Position numbers and translations under genes: made by a program
Assembly (NCBI GenBank): GCA_945494195.1
Contig: CALYVJ010000159.1
Location: 1 to 5,222, forward strand
Direction of reading: 5' to 3'
DNA: 5,222 nucleotides
Source of the DNA: an uncultured Selenomonas sp.
GTDB taxonomy: Bacteria; Bacillota; Negativicutes; Selenomonadales; Selenomonadaceae
Shown: one piece after another, positions 1 to 5,222 of the stretch
Layout: each line of letters starts with the position of its first letter
Numbering within the stretch: the first letter of the stretch is position 1
Notes under the pieces: model-generated
The model's database searches: none
The model's input: only the letters and a program-made list of their open reading frames with translations
What the model was told of the DNA's origin: nothing

Positions 1-952
1 CAAGCTGATTTATCAAGGCATACGGGATGTTTTCCGTGTGCGAAGTTTGAGTTATGGTATTTTTCAACCCCCGTTTCATCCCTGTACGCGCAATCCAGGT
101 CAGTTTCTCTTTTGCCTTTGCACCATCCAATACCCATTGGCCTTGCCCTCGGCTGTCAGCCGCCCCAACAGAAACTTCCAGTTTTTTCCACGTCACGTCT
201 TCCAGCAGCCGGACCAATTCCCTGGTGTCCATCCTGGTACCAGAGCTCAGATTGTAACTCGCATTGACCTCAGCGGTCAATAGCGCAGCATAGATACCTT
301 CCGCCACATCCCCGGCATAAACAAAATCGTAGGATTTGCCCTCTCCATAAATCGTTATCCCATCGCCGGCCATGATTTTTTTTATAAACGAACCAACGAT
401 CCCGCCTTCCCCCGCATCACGCTGGCGTTCCCCATATACATCCGCCAAACGCAGGATAATGTAATTGAGTCCATAGAGACGCTGATACATAATCAGATAC
501 TCTTCCACGGTCTTTTTGCTAAGACCATAAAACGAGCAGGGTGCCAGTTCCTGTGTCTCACGAATCGGCTGCTCATTTTCCGGCACCATTCCATATACGG
601 CCGAAGCAGACGAAAAGACAACCCGCTGCACATCACTTTTGCGGGCTGCCTCCAAAATATTGACGGTTCCCATTATGTTTTCCATCGCATCAAAGGATGG
701 ATCAGCCAATGAATCCTCGACTGTGGTCTGGGCCGCCAGATGTACAATCCTGTCAAAGCGTGCCTTCATAATGCGCGGGATTACCGCAGCTGACCGGACA
801 TCCATTTCCCACGCTTCACAATCGGCCGGCACGTTATCAAAATCACCGGTGCTGGCATTATCGAGCACCGTTACCGCATGTCCCTCTGCCAGCAGCCGGC
901 GCACAACATGCGAACCAATAAATCCAGCTCCACCTGTTACCAAAACCCTCAT
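1..952 (-). CDS. NAD-dependent nucleotide-sugar epimerase/dehydratase, 3' end outside window
   Basis: An open frame of 317 codons from ATG 952 to the left edge with no stop. Most of the protein is present, since family members are usually 300-330 residues. It is an extended short-chain dehydrogenase of the UDP-glucose 4-epimerase/GDP- or dTDP-sugar dehydratase group. Seen: the NAD-binding TGGAGFIGSH (6-15) with an acidic Asp31 after beta-2, HLAAQTTVEDS (71-81), NIMGTVNILEAAR (92-104), the catalytic pair Tyr142 and Lys146 in YGLSK, LRLADVYGERQ near 168, and YDFVYAGDVAEGI with NLSSG, typical of sugar-nucleotide epimerases. At the usual catalytic Ser/Thr position (SSASAVYG, 114-121) simple alignment puts Ala116 between Ser115 and Ser117. 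The start is supported by GAGGGG (966-961), 8 nt upstream. It follows cobC by 30 nt on the same strand, with no terminator between them. No cobamide function is known for such a protein; the exact sugar substrate cannot be told. Confidence 0.88.
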   Translation of the reverse strand, partial: MRVLVTGGAGFIGSHVVRRLLAEGHAVTVLDNASTGDFDNVPADCEAWEMDVRSAAVIPRIMKARFDRIVHLAAQTTVEDSLADPSFDAMENIMGTVNILEAARKSDVQRVVFSSASAVYGMVPENEQPIRETQELAPCSFYGLSKKTVEEYLIMYQRLYGLNYIILRLADVYGERQRDAGEGGIVGSFIKKIMAGDGITIYGEGKSYDFVYAGDVAEGIYAALLTAEVNASYNLSSGTRMDTRELVRLLEDVTWKKLEVSVGAADSRGQGQWVLDGAKAKEKLTWIARTGMKRGLKNTITQTSHTENIPYALINQL

Positions 953-960
953 AACAGATT

Positions 961-966
961 CCCCTC
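961..966 (-). promoter_or_regulatory. Ribosome binding site of the epimerase gene
   Basis: GAGGGG on the minus strand, 8 nt before ATG 952, in the 30-nt gap after cobC. The gap has no hairpin and no room for a full promoter, which suggests read-through from cobC. Confidence 0.65.
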
Positions 967-982
967 TTTATCCCCTGAAACC

Positions 983-1600
983 TCAGCGCAATTCTCCCAA
1001 ATGCGCGGTACTGTTCAGCAGTTCAACCGTAGGATTTCCCTCGGCATCATAACGCACGATATTTACCGCTGTATTGAACTGGCGGATACTCCAAAGATAC
1101 TGAAGTGGCATATGAAGTGCTGCTGTCAGCATGGTACGCAGGACAGCACCGTGTGCTGCAACCATGATCGTCTGCCCTTCATGTTTCTGAATCAGCTCCT
1201 GCAGACGAGACATGGCACGTTGTTGAACCTCGGGAAAGGACTCGCCATGGGGGATGTCAAGAATATCCGGATGCGCCAGAAAATTCTCCATGGCATCCGG
1301 CCATGAGGCAACAATTTGCTCGTAGGTAAGACCTTCCCAATCCCCAAAGCTCAACTCGCGAAAAGCAGGCTCCAAATTCACCCCAAGCCCGAAACGCTTG
1401 GCCACCGTCTCAGCCGTAACCCGCGCACGAATAAGGTCACTTGCATAGATTGCATCGATATGTTCCACCGGGAAATTTGCCGCTAATTTTTCTGCCTGCT
1501 CAATTCCTGCTGCCGATAAGGCCACATCCGACTGACCTTGATATCGGCCGCTGACATTCCACTCCGTCTGTCCATGACGGACAAAAACCACTTTAACCAT
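983..1600 (-). CDS. cobC: Alpha-ribazole-5'-phosphate phosphatase (histidine phosphatase superfamily)
   Basis: A 205-residue cytoplasmic phosphatase that goes through a phosphohistidine intermediate. In the cobamide pathway CobC removes the 5'-phosphate of alpha-ribazole phosphate (or of the cobamide phosphate). All catalytic elements are present: RHG at 8-10 with nucleophile His9, Arg58 in SDLIRAR, the acid Glu82 in FRELSFGDWEG, and the second histidine His150 in AAHGAVLR. The length matches CobC (about 200). The start ATG at 1600 is 3 nt after the cobD stop, and its GGAGGA site (1616-1611) lies in the last cobD codons, so the two are probably translationally coupled. By sequence alone this family cannot be told from phosphoglycerate-mutase-like general phosphatases; the assignment to alpha-ribazole phosphate rests on operon context. 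Confidence 0.85.
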   Translation of the reverse strand: MVKVVFVRHGQTEWNVSGRYQGQSDVALSAAGIEQAEKLAANFPVEHIDAIYASDLIRARVTAETVAKRFGLGVNLEPAFRELSFGDWEGLTYEQIVASWPDAMENFLAHPDILDIPHGESFPEVQQRAMSRLQELIQKHEGQTIMVAAHGAVLRTMLTAALHMPLQYLWSIRQFNTAVNIVRYDAEGNPTVELLNSTAHLGELR

Positions 1601-1603
1601 GAA

Positions 1604-2674
1604 TTACAATTCCTCCAATGCTGCCAGCAGCTGCTCGTTTTCAGCTGGCTGGCGAACGGCGATACGCACGTAGCTCTCGCCATCTAATCCTAGATAATTG
1701 GCACAATCTCTTACCAAAATCCCCTTCTCACGAAGTTTTTGCGTAAACTCACCGCTCTTTAATCCCGTGCCACGGATATCCAACAGCATAAAATTGACAC
1801 TTGGCCGATATGCACGAATCCCCTTTATTCCATTAATCCGTTCGTAGAAACGCTGCATTTCCTCCGCGATGAACTTTTTGCTCTGCTGCTGGTATTCCAT
1901 ATCGTTCAGCGCTGCCACACCAGCCTTCTGGGCCAGCAAATTGACATTCCAGACATCTTTGCCCGCATTAAGCCGTTTGGCAAGCTCGGAACATGCCGTG
2001 CCAAACCCCAGCCGCAACCCCGGCAGCGCATAAAACTTCGTCATAGACTGGATCACGAAGAGATTCGGATATTCCGTTACCAAATCGCGCACCGTGTAAC
2101 GGCTGTCATAGGGCAGAAAATCCAAGAAGGATTCATCAACTACCAGCCACTGGTGCCCCCCTCGCATCTCCTCCAGCAAATGAACCAGCTCATTGCGTGT
2201 AATGAGCGTCCCCGTGGGATTATTCGGATTTCCCAAAATGATACAGTCCGCCACCGCCAACGCTCCCATAAAGGAATCCCAATCCATACGGAAATCATCA
2301 TCCGGATCTATCTGGAAACAATTTACCTTGGCACGGGCCGCCAATGCGGCCCGTTCGTATTCACTGAACGACGGAACCGGCAACAAGACATTGCGCGGGC
2401 GCACAATCTGCAAGAAAAGATAAAAAAGCTCAGCGGCGCCATTTCCCAGCACCAATTCTTCCACCGGAACATTGTACGATTCCGAAATGGCATTTTTCAA
2501 TTCGATGGCATCAGGATCCGGATAGTGGATGACTTCATGAACCGCTAACGAAATGGCCTGATAGACCGCCGGAGACAGCCCCTGCGGATTCACATTCGCC
2601 GAAAAATCCAGCCATGCTTTGCCATTTTCCCGTGCGGTATGAACGTTGCCACCATGCTCAAACTTTTTCATCAT
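1604..2674 (-). CDS. cobD: L-threonine-O-3-phosphate decarboxylase (PLP-dependent, class I fold)
   Basis: A 356-residue PLP enzyme of aminotransferase fold type I. CobD decarboxylates L-threonine phosphate to (R)-1-amino-2-propanol phosphate, which CbiB attaches to the corrin ring. Seen: N-terminal FEHGGN followed by DFSANVNPQGLS, a CobD hallmark; NPNNPTG (149-155); the PLP-ring aspartate in VVDESFLDF (Asp180); the Schiff-base lysine in SMTKFYALPGLRLG (Lys213); and the C-terminal RIAVR with the carboxylate-binding arginine (Arg341). The length matches Salmonella CobD (about 364), with no C-terminal kinase domain. The frame is open up to an ATG at 2716, but those 14 extra codons lie inside the end of cbiA. 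The ATG at 2674, just after the cbiA stop and behind an AGGAAAGAGAG stretch, gives the family's usual N-terminus (MMKKFEHGGN); ATG 2671 is equally possible. HisC is the main alternative, but motif and context favour CobD. Confidence 0.92.
   Translation of the reverse strand: MMKKFEHGGNVHTARENGKAWLDFSANVNPQGLSPAVYQAISLAVHEVIHYPDPDAIELKNAISESYNVPVEELVLGNGAAELFYLFLQIVRPRNVLLPVPSFSEYERAALAARAKVNCFQIDPDDDFRMDWDSFMGALAVADCIILGNPNNPTGTLITRNELVHLLEEMRGGHQWLVVDESFLDFLPYDSRYTVRDLVTEYPNLFVIQSMTKFYALPGLRLGFGTACSELAKRLNAGKDVWNVNLLAQKAGVAALNDMEYQQQSKKFIAEEMQRFYERINGIKGIRAYRPSVNFMLLDIRGTGLKSGEFTQKLREKGILVRDCANYLGLDGESYVRIAVRQPAENEQLLAALEEL
1611..1616 (-). promoter_or_regulatory. Ribosome binding site of cobC, inside the end of cobD
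   Basis: GGAGGA on the minus strand, 10 nt before ATG 1600, formed by the last Glu codons of cobD. It is the most consensus-like site in the window. Confidence 0.75.
2333..2354 (-). repeat. Perfect 9-bp inverted repeat with 4-nt loop inside cobD
   Basis: In the message the arms ACGGGCCGC and GCGGCCCGT are exact reverse complements separated by ATTG, forming a very GC-rich hairpin. They encode the palindrome-like peptide RAALAAR near residue 109 of CobD. No U-run follows, so it does not look like an intrinsic terminator. It may simply follow from the Ala-rich coding. Confidence 0.6.
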
Positions 2675-2676
2675 AA

Positions 2677-4074
2677 TCACTCTCTTTCCTTTTTTCCCAG
2701 CTTCCATGCCAGACAATAATCTACGAATGATTTCGCTGCCTCCGGGCAGCCAGCAAAATGAAGATGAAGATAACTGCCAAGAACATTTTCATACTGCTGC
2801 CCCGCTCCATAAGTCACGTTATTGCGAAGCTTGGTAAAAGAAAATGGCCTTTTCTTGCCAGCCATGTCCTGCTCTACCGAAAAATGGAATTCATGGCCGT
2901 GAAGCCTTGTCCCTTGATGGCCTAAGAGAGCATCCTGCGTGAGAACGGCCTCCACGTAACCCACCATCTGCAATTTCTTGGTCATGACCGCCCTGCCAGG
3001 AAACACCCCCGCCATCGCATGAACTGCACCGGCAAAATCCTGCAAACTGTCCATCAGATACATATACCCGCCACATTCTGCATAAATTGGCATGCCAGCT
3101 GCGGCCTTTTCCCGAATTTCCTGCCGCAAAGCTTGGTTAGCTGCCAGCTGCGCCGCAAACATCTCAGGAAAGCCGCCACCGATAAACAATCCATCCACAG
3201 CGGGAAGGCTGTTATCCCGAAGCGGACTGAAGGAGACCAGTTCTGCGCCCAAGCGGTTTAAAACCTTCAAGCTTGTGGGATAGTAAAAAGAAAAGGCTTC
3301 ATCCTGCGCTACGCCAATGCGGCATACCGTCGGCCTCTGCTCATCCCCAGAAAAAAGTTTCTGGACATTCAATGGATTTGCACTTTCCGCCAGCCGGAGC
3401 AATGCTTCAAGATCCAGCTGACGGCCCACCGCCTGTCCCATCCTACAAACTACCTGCTGTTCCTCATTTTCCTGTACGGGTAAAAGCCCCAAATGACGCT
3501 CCGGTAACTTCAATTCCTCATTCCGCCGCAGTGCACCGTAAACTTTGATACCGATTGCCGTCATTGCTTCACGAATCATCGTTTCATGGGTATCAGACCC
3601 TAGGCGGTTCAAGATGACCCCTGCCAACTGCACCGTTTGGTCATATTCTCTAAATCCTTGGGCGATGGCCGCTGCCGATGCTCCCATGGATTTTGCATCA
3701 ATGACCAAAAGTACTGGCGCATCTAGGAGCTTTGCCACCGCTGCCGTAGAACTTACGCCCTTCCTTCCGCCATCGTATAGCCCCATAACGCCCTCTACCA
3801 CAGCGATATCGGCACCTTCACAAGCGGCGGCAAAAATTGCCGGCACAGTCTGCTCCGGTGTGAGCCAGGTATCCAGATTATGGGCAGCCCGGCCACTGGC
3901 TAGTTTATGATACCCCGGATCGATGTAGTCCGGACCAACTTTAAAGGACTGAACCTTCAGGCCGCGTTCCCTAAGTGCCGCCAGAAGCCCGGTAACGATT
4001 GTCGTCTTCCCCGACCCCGACTGGGTTGCACCAATGACAATCCGCGGGATGGAATACTGTTTTGCGTACTGCAA
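2677..4074 (-). CDS. cbiA: Cobyrinate a,c-diamide synthase
   Basis: A 465-residue cytoplasmic ATP- and glutamine-dependent amidase that converts the a and c carboxylates of cobyrinic acid to amides. The N-terminal half is a dethiobiotin-synthetase-like ATPase: P-loop GATQSGSGKTT (15-25), FKVGPDYIDPGYH (44-56) and VVEGVMGLYDG (92-102). The C-terminal half is a class I-like glutamine amidotransferase: GGGFPEMFA (299-307), nucleophile Cys334 in YAECGGYMYL, and the histidine of GSYLHLHF (His437). The length and all motifs are intact. This P-loop and the VGPDYIDP motif separate it from cobyric acid synthase (CbiP/CobQ). The start is an unusual TTG at 4074: the next in-frame ATG is near residue 97, far inside the ATPase domain, and a good AGAGG site lies 7 nt before the TTG. 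The gene starts 30 nt after the kinase gene and ends 2 nt before cobD. The alternative family name is cobB (not the sirtuin). Confidence 0.95.
   Translation of the reverse strand: MQYAKQYSIPRIVIGATQSGSGKTTIVTGLLAALRERGLKVQSFKVGPDYIDPGYHKLASGRAAHNLDTWLTPEQTVPAIFAAACEGADIAVVEGVMGLYDGGRKGVSSTAAVAKLLDAPVLLVIDAKSMGASAAAIAQGFREYDQTVQLAGVILNRLGSDTHETMIREAMTAIGIKVYGALRRNEELKLPERHLGLLPVQENEEQQVVCRMGQAVGRQLDLEALLRLAESANPLNVQKLFSGDEQRPTVCRIGVAQDEAFSFYYPTSLKVLNRLGAELVSFSPLRDNSLPAVDGLFIGGGFPEMFAAQLAANQALRQEIREKAAAGMPIYAECGGYMYLMDSLQDFAGAVHAMAGVFPGRAVMTKKLQMVGYVEAVLTQDALLGHQGTRLHGHEFHFSVEQDMAGKKRPFSFTKLRNNVTYGAGQQYENVLGSYLHLHFAGCPEAAKSFVDYCLAWKLGKKERE
2680..2690 (-). promoter_or_regulatory. Ribosome binding site of cobD, within the end of cbiA
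   Basis: A purine run AGGAAAGAGAG made of the last cbiA codons (Lys-Glu-Arg-Glu), directly before the cbiA TGA and 5 nt before ATG 2674. It supports the short start over the ATG at 2716 and suggests translational coupling of cbiA and cobD. Confidence 0.6.
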
Positions 4075-4079
4075 CGAAA

Positions 4080-4086
4080 CACCTCT
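4080..4086 (-). promoter_or_regulatory. Ribosome binding site that decides the TTG start of cbiA
   Basis: AGAGGTG on the minus strand, 5 nt before TTG (4074-4072). No ATG or GTG in frame is similarly placed upstream of the P-loop, so this site is the main argument for a TTG initiation codon. Confidence 0.7.
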
Positions 4087-4104
4087 TCTGTTAGGATACT
4101 TTGA

Positions 4105-4995
4105 TTATCTAAAAAGTTCTACAAACTCTTCACATTTTCCTTCTGCCACCTGAACACCACCGCTCTGCAACCGTGTCTGCATGATCAGTGCCAAGCGAGG
4201 AAAACGATGGCGAATCTCCCTTGTCGCCAGCTGCAGGGACTCGTCAGGGAACTTCTCCGGCCAAAGCACCCCTATCACCGTACCACTATGGGCGATATTT
4301 ATGCCTAGAGCCCCTTGTTCCCTGACAAAAGCCAGCAATTCCTCCAAACCTTCTTTATACAAAAGGGACTGATTATTCCGGGCACTCACCACCGCCGCCT
4401 CAGCCAGCAGCCTCTCATCCTTCGCCTGCCAGCCCTTTTCGAATAAAGCCAGCGCCTCTGCCGAACGATTTTCCCCGCCTTCATCCTTCGCCTGTTCATG
4501 ATAGCAAAGCGTATCGATGACACCGCCAGTATCGAAAACGGAAATACGAAAAGCCGGCAAGCCTTGATAGCTCGCCAGCCAATCGCCATTCATATGATTG
4601 ATGCAAACCACCTGCGGATAAAAGACCCCATCCGTCGGCTCGATACTGGCTGCTATGCGCATGATTTCTTCCGGATACGTACGATAGTCAAAGGCCAATG
4701 CCACCGCAGCTACCGTTGCAGCAATATCCGCACTGGAAGAAGCCATTCCCTTCCCCCGTGGCAGACTGGATTCTAAACAAAGCCCCCAAGGAAGCTCCTC
4801 CTTCCCCAGGCTCGTCATGGTCTGTTTCAATGCCATCGCCGATTTTCGTCCTAATCCATGAAGCCCCGATAACCCATCGGAAATCCGGACCGTTGTATAG
4901 CTTCCCCCCGGGCAGGTGACCAGAAAAGGGTTCCCTGCTTTCATCCCCTGCAGGAGTTCCCCACAAGAGCCGGGAACGCGAACCGTCAATTCCAT
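4105..4995 (-). CDS. pduX: GHMP-family L-threonine kinase, PduX-like (cobamide aminopropanol arm)
   Basis: A 296-residue cytoplasmic protein, close to the roughly 300 residues of Salmonella PduX. That enzyme phosphorylates L-threonine with ATP to L-threonine O-3-phosphate, the substrate of CobD. Seen: the N-terminal VPGSCGELLQG (residues 7-17), typical of this subfamily; the GHMP ATP-binding loop PRGKGMASSSAD (79-90); IEPTDGVFY (118-126), also conserved in PduX relatives; and the third GHMP motif with HSGTVIG (236-242). The ATG at 4995 is preceded by AGGAG with 8 nt spacing, which fixes the start. It sits between cobS and cbiA, with cobD one gene further on, so the neighbourhood supports the threonine role over other GHMP kinases (homoserine, mevalonate). 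The substrate itself is inferred; a serine kinase role in a norcobamide producer cannot be excluded from sequence alone. Confidence 0.88.
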   Translation of the reverse strand: MELTVRVPGSCGELLQGMKAGNPFLVTCPGGSYTTVRISDGLSGLHGLGRKSAMALKQTMTSLGKEELPWGLCLESSLPRGKGMASSSADIAATVAAVALAFDYRTYPEEIMRIAASIEPTDGVFYPQVVCINHMNGDWLASYQGLPAFRISVFDTGGVIDTLCYHEQAKDEGGENRSAEALALFEKGWQAKDERLLAEAAVVSARNNQSLLYKEGLEELLAFVREQGALGINIAHSGTVIGVLWPEKFPDESLQLATREIRHRFPRLALIMQTRLQSGGVQVAEGKCEEFVELFR

Positions 4996-5003
4996 ACCTT
5001 ACG

Positions 5004-5008
5004 CTCCT
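5004..5008 (-). promoter_or_regulatory. Ribosome binding site of the threonine kinase gene
   Basis: AGGAG on the minus strand, 8 nt before the ATG at 4995 and inside the 27-nt gap after the cobS stop. It supports the annotated start. Confidence 0.75.
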
Positions 5009-5022
5009 AAACAGCTGCTTTT

Positions 5023-5222
5023 TCAGCGCCACAAAATATGCAGACCCCCAGGAATCCAGGAAGTCACGAGAAATACTACCAGTACCATCGTCTCCGTGAG
5101 GGTTTCCACCGCTCCATACGTATCTCCGGTCAAACCACCAAGCTTATTGGTCAGCCATGCCCCCAACAGCCAGGCAAACCCCAGTCCAACGGCCAAAGCC
5201 GCAATAGCCGCCTGTCCCCAGG
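5023..5222 (-). CDS. cobS: Adenosylcobinamide-GDP ribazoletransferase (cobalamin synthase), C-terminal fragment
   Basis: Only the last 65 codons lie in the window; the 5' part is beyond the right edge. The reading frame (first full codon at 5220) ends at TGA 5025-5023. CobS is an integral membrane enzyme that joins adenosylcobinamide-GDP to alpha-ribazole or its phosphate, the final assembly step of the cobamide. What is seen: a hydrophobic Ala/Leu/Gly-rich segment, then the motif GGLTGDTYGA, which is the conserved C-terminal CobS signature, then a short acidic turn (ETLTET) and a last hydrophobic helix (MVLVVFLVTSWI) before the stop. That order matches the family's C-terminus, so the end looks natural and not truncated. 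The stop is 27 nt before the start of the threonine kinase gene, which suggests cotranscription. Confidence 0.93.
   Translation of the reverse strand, partial: WGQAAIAALAVGLGFAWLLGAWLTNKLGGLTGDTYGAVETLTETMVLVVFLVTSWIPGGLHILWR

Noticed and set aside
639..1052. Plus-strand open frame of 137 codons opposite the epimerase and cobC
   Set aside because: It is antisense to two well-supported genes, shows no recognisable domain, and reads as a composition shadow.
878..1306. Plus-strand open frame of 142 codons opposite cobC
   Set aside because: It crosses the cobC/epimerase junction antisense to intact catalytic motifs of CobC; no domain seen.
2153..2548. Plus-strand open frame of 131 codons opposite cobD
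   Set aside because: It lies fully antisense to cobD, including the NPNNPTG motif, and has no family features.
1604..2674. Histidinol-phosphate aminotransferase (HisC) as identity for the PLP enzyme
   Set aside because: The HGGN/DFSANVNPQG N-terminus and the position between cbiA and cobC point to CobD; no histidine genes are nearby.
2675..2716. Longer cobD start at ATG 2716 adding 14 residues
   Set aside because: The extra codons are an out-of-frame reading of the cbiA 3' end, are Lys/Gly-rich without family match, and the ATG at 2674 has a fitting ribosome binding site and the usual CobD N-terminus.
3545..3910. Plus-strand open frame of 121 codons opposite cbiA
   Set aside because: It is antisense to the cbiA ATPase domain; its Ala/Ser/Pro-rich composition is typical of a shadow frame.
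4075..4104. Possible promoter, terminator or riboswitch in the gap before cbiA
   Set aside because: At 30 nt it is too short for a cobalamin riboswitch, and it shows no hairpin or U-run; only the ribosome binding site is recognisable.
4688..5032. Minus-strand open frame of 114 codons spanning the end of cobS and the start of the kinase gene
   Set aside because: It is out of frame with both genes, whose motifs are intact in other frames; no domain seen.
1..5222. Mobile elements, CRISPR arrays, tRNA or rRNA genes
   Set aside because: Nearly all bases belong to six metabolic genes; no direct repeat arrays, transposase motifs or structural RNA signatures were seen by eye.

Overview
The window is a fully minus-strand, tightly packed stretch of a cobamide (vitamin B12) biosynthesis operon. 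Read in the direction of transcription (right to left) it holds: the 3' end of cobS (adenosylcobinamide-GDP ribazoletransferase), a pduX-type L-threonine kinase, cbiA (cobyrinate a,c-diamide synthase), cobD (threonine-phosphate decarboxylase), cobC (alpha-ribazole phosphatase) and, last, an NAD-dependent sugar epimerase/dehydratase that runs off the left edge. Almost every base is coding. Intergenic gaps are 2 to 30 nt, each gene has its own purine-rich ribosome binding site, and I see no terminator, promoter or cobalamin riboswitch. The operon promoter, and any riboswitch, would therefore lie beyond the right edge.

The genes cover three parts of the pathway. PduX and CobD form the aminopropanol arm: L-threonine to L-threonine phosphate to (R)-1-amino-2-propanol phosphate. 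CbiA amidates the corrin ring at the a and c side chains. CobS and CobC join the nucleotide loop and remove the phosphate. The other expected steps (CbiP, CbiB, CobU or CobY, CobT, cobalt insertion and earlier ring synthesis) are not in the window. The CbiA family, rather than the larger aerobic CobB context, together with PduX fits an anaerobic-type pathway, but no oxygen-dependent or oxygen-independent marker enzyme is visible.

The organism is probably an anaerobic Firmicute. Strong AGGAG-like ribosome binding sites, a TTG start, moderate GC and the gene content would suit Negativicutes (Selenomonas or Megasphaera relatives). This is an impression from sequence style, not a demonstrated placement.

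I found no new system here. The points worth a second look are the unexplained epimerase at the operon's end (including an alanine where the family's catalytic Ser/Thr normally sits), a perfect 9-bp hairpin inside cobD, and the open question of whether the CobD/PduX pair uses threonine or serine derivatives.
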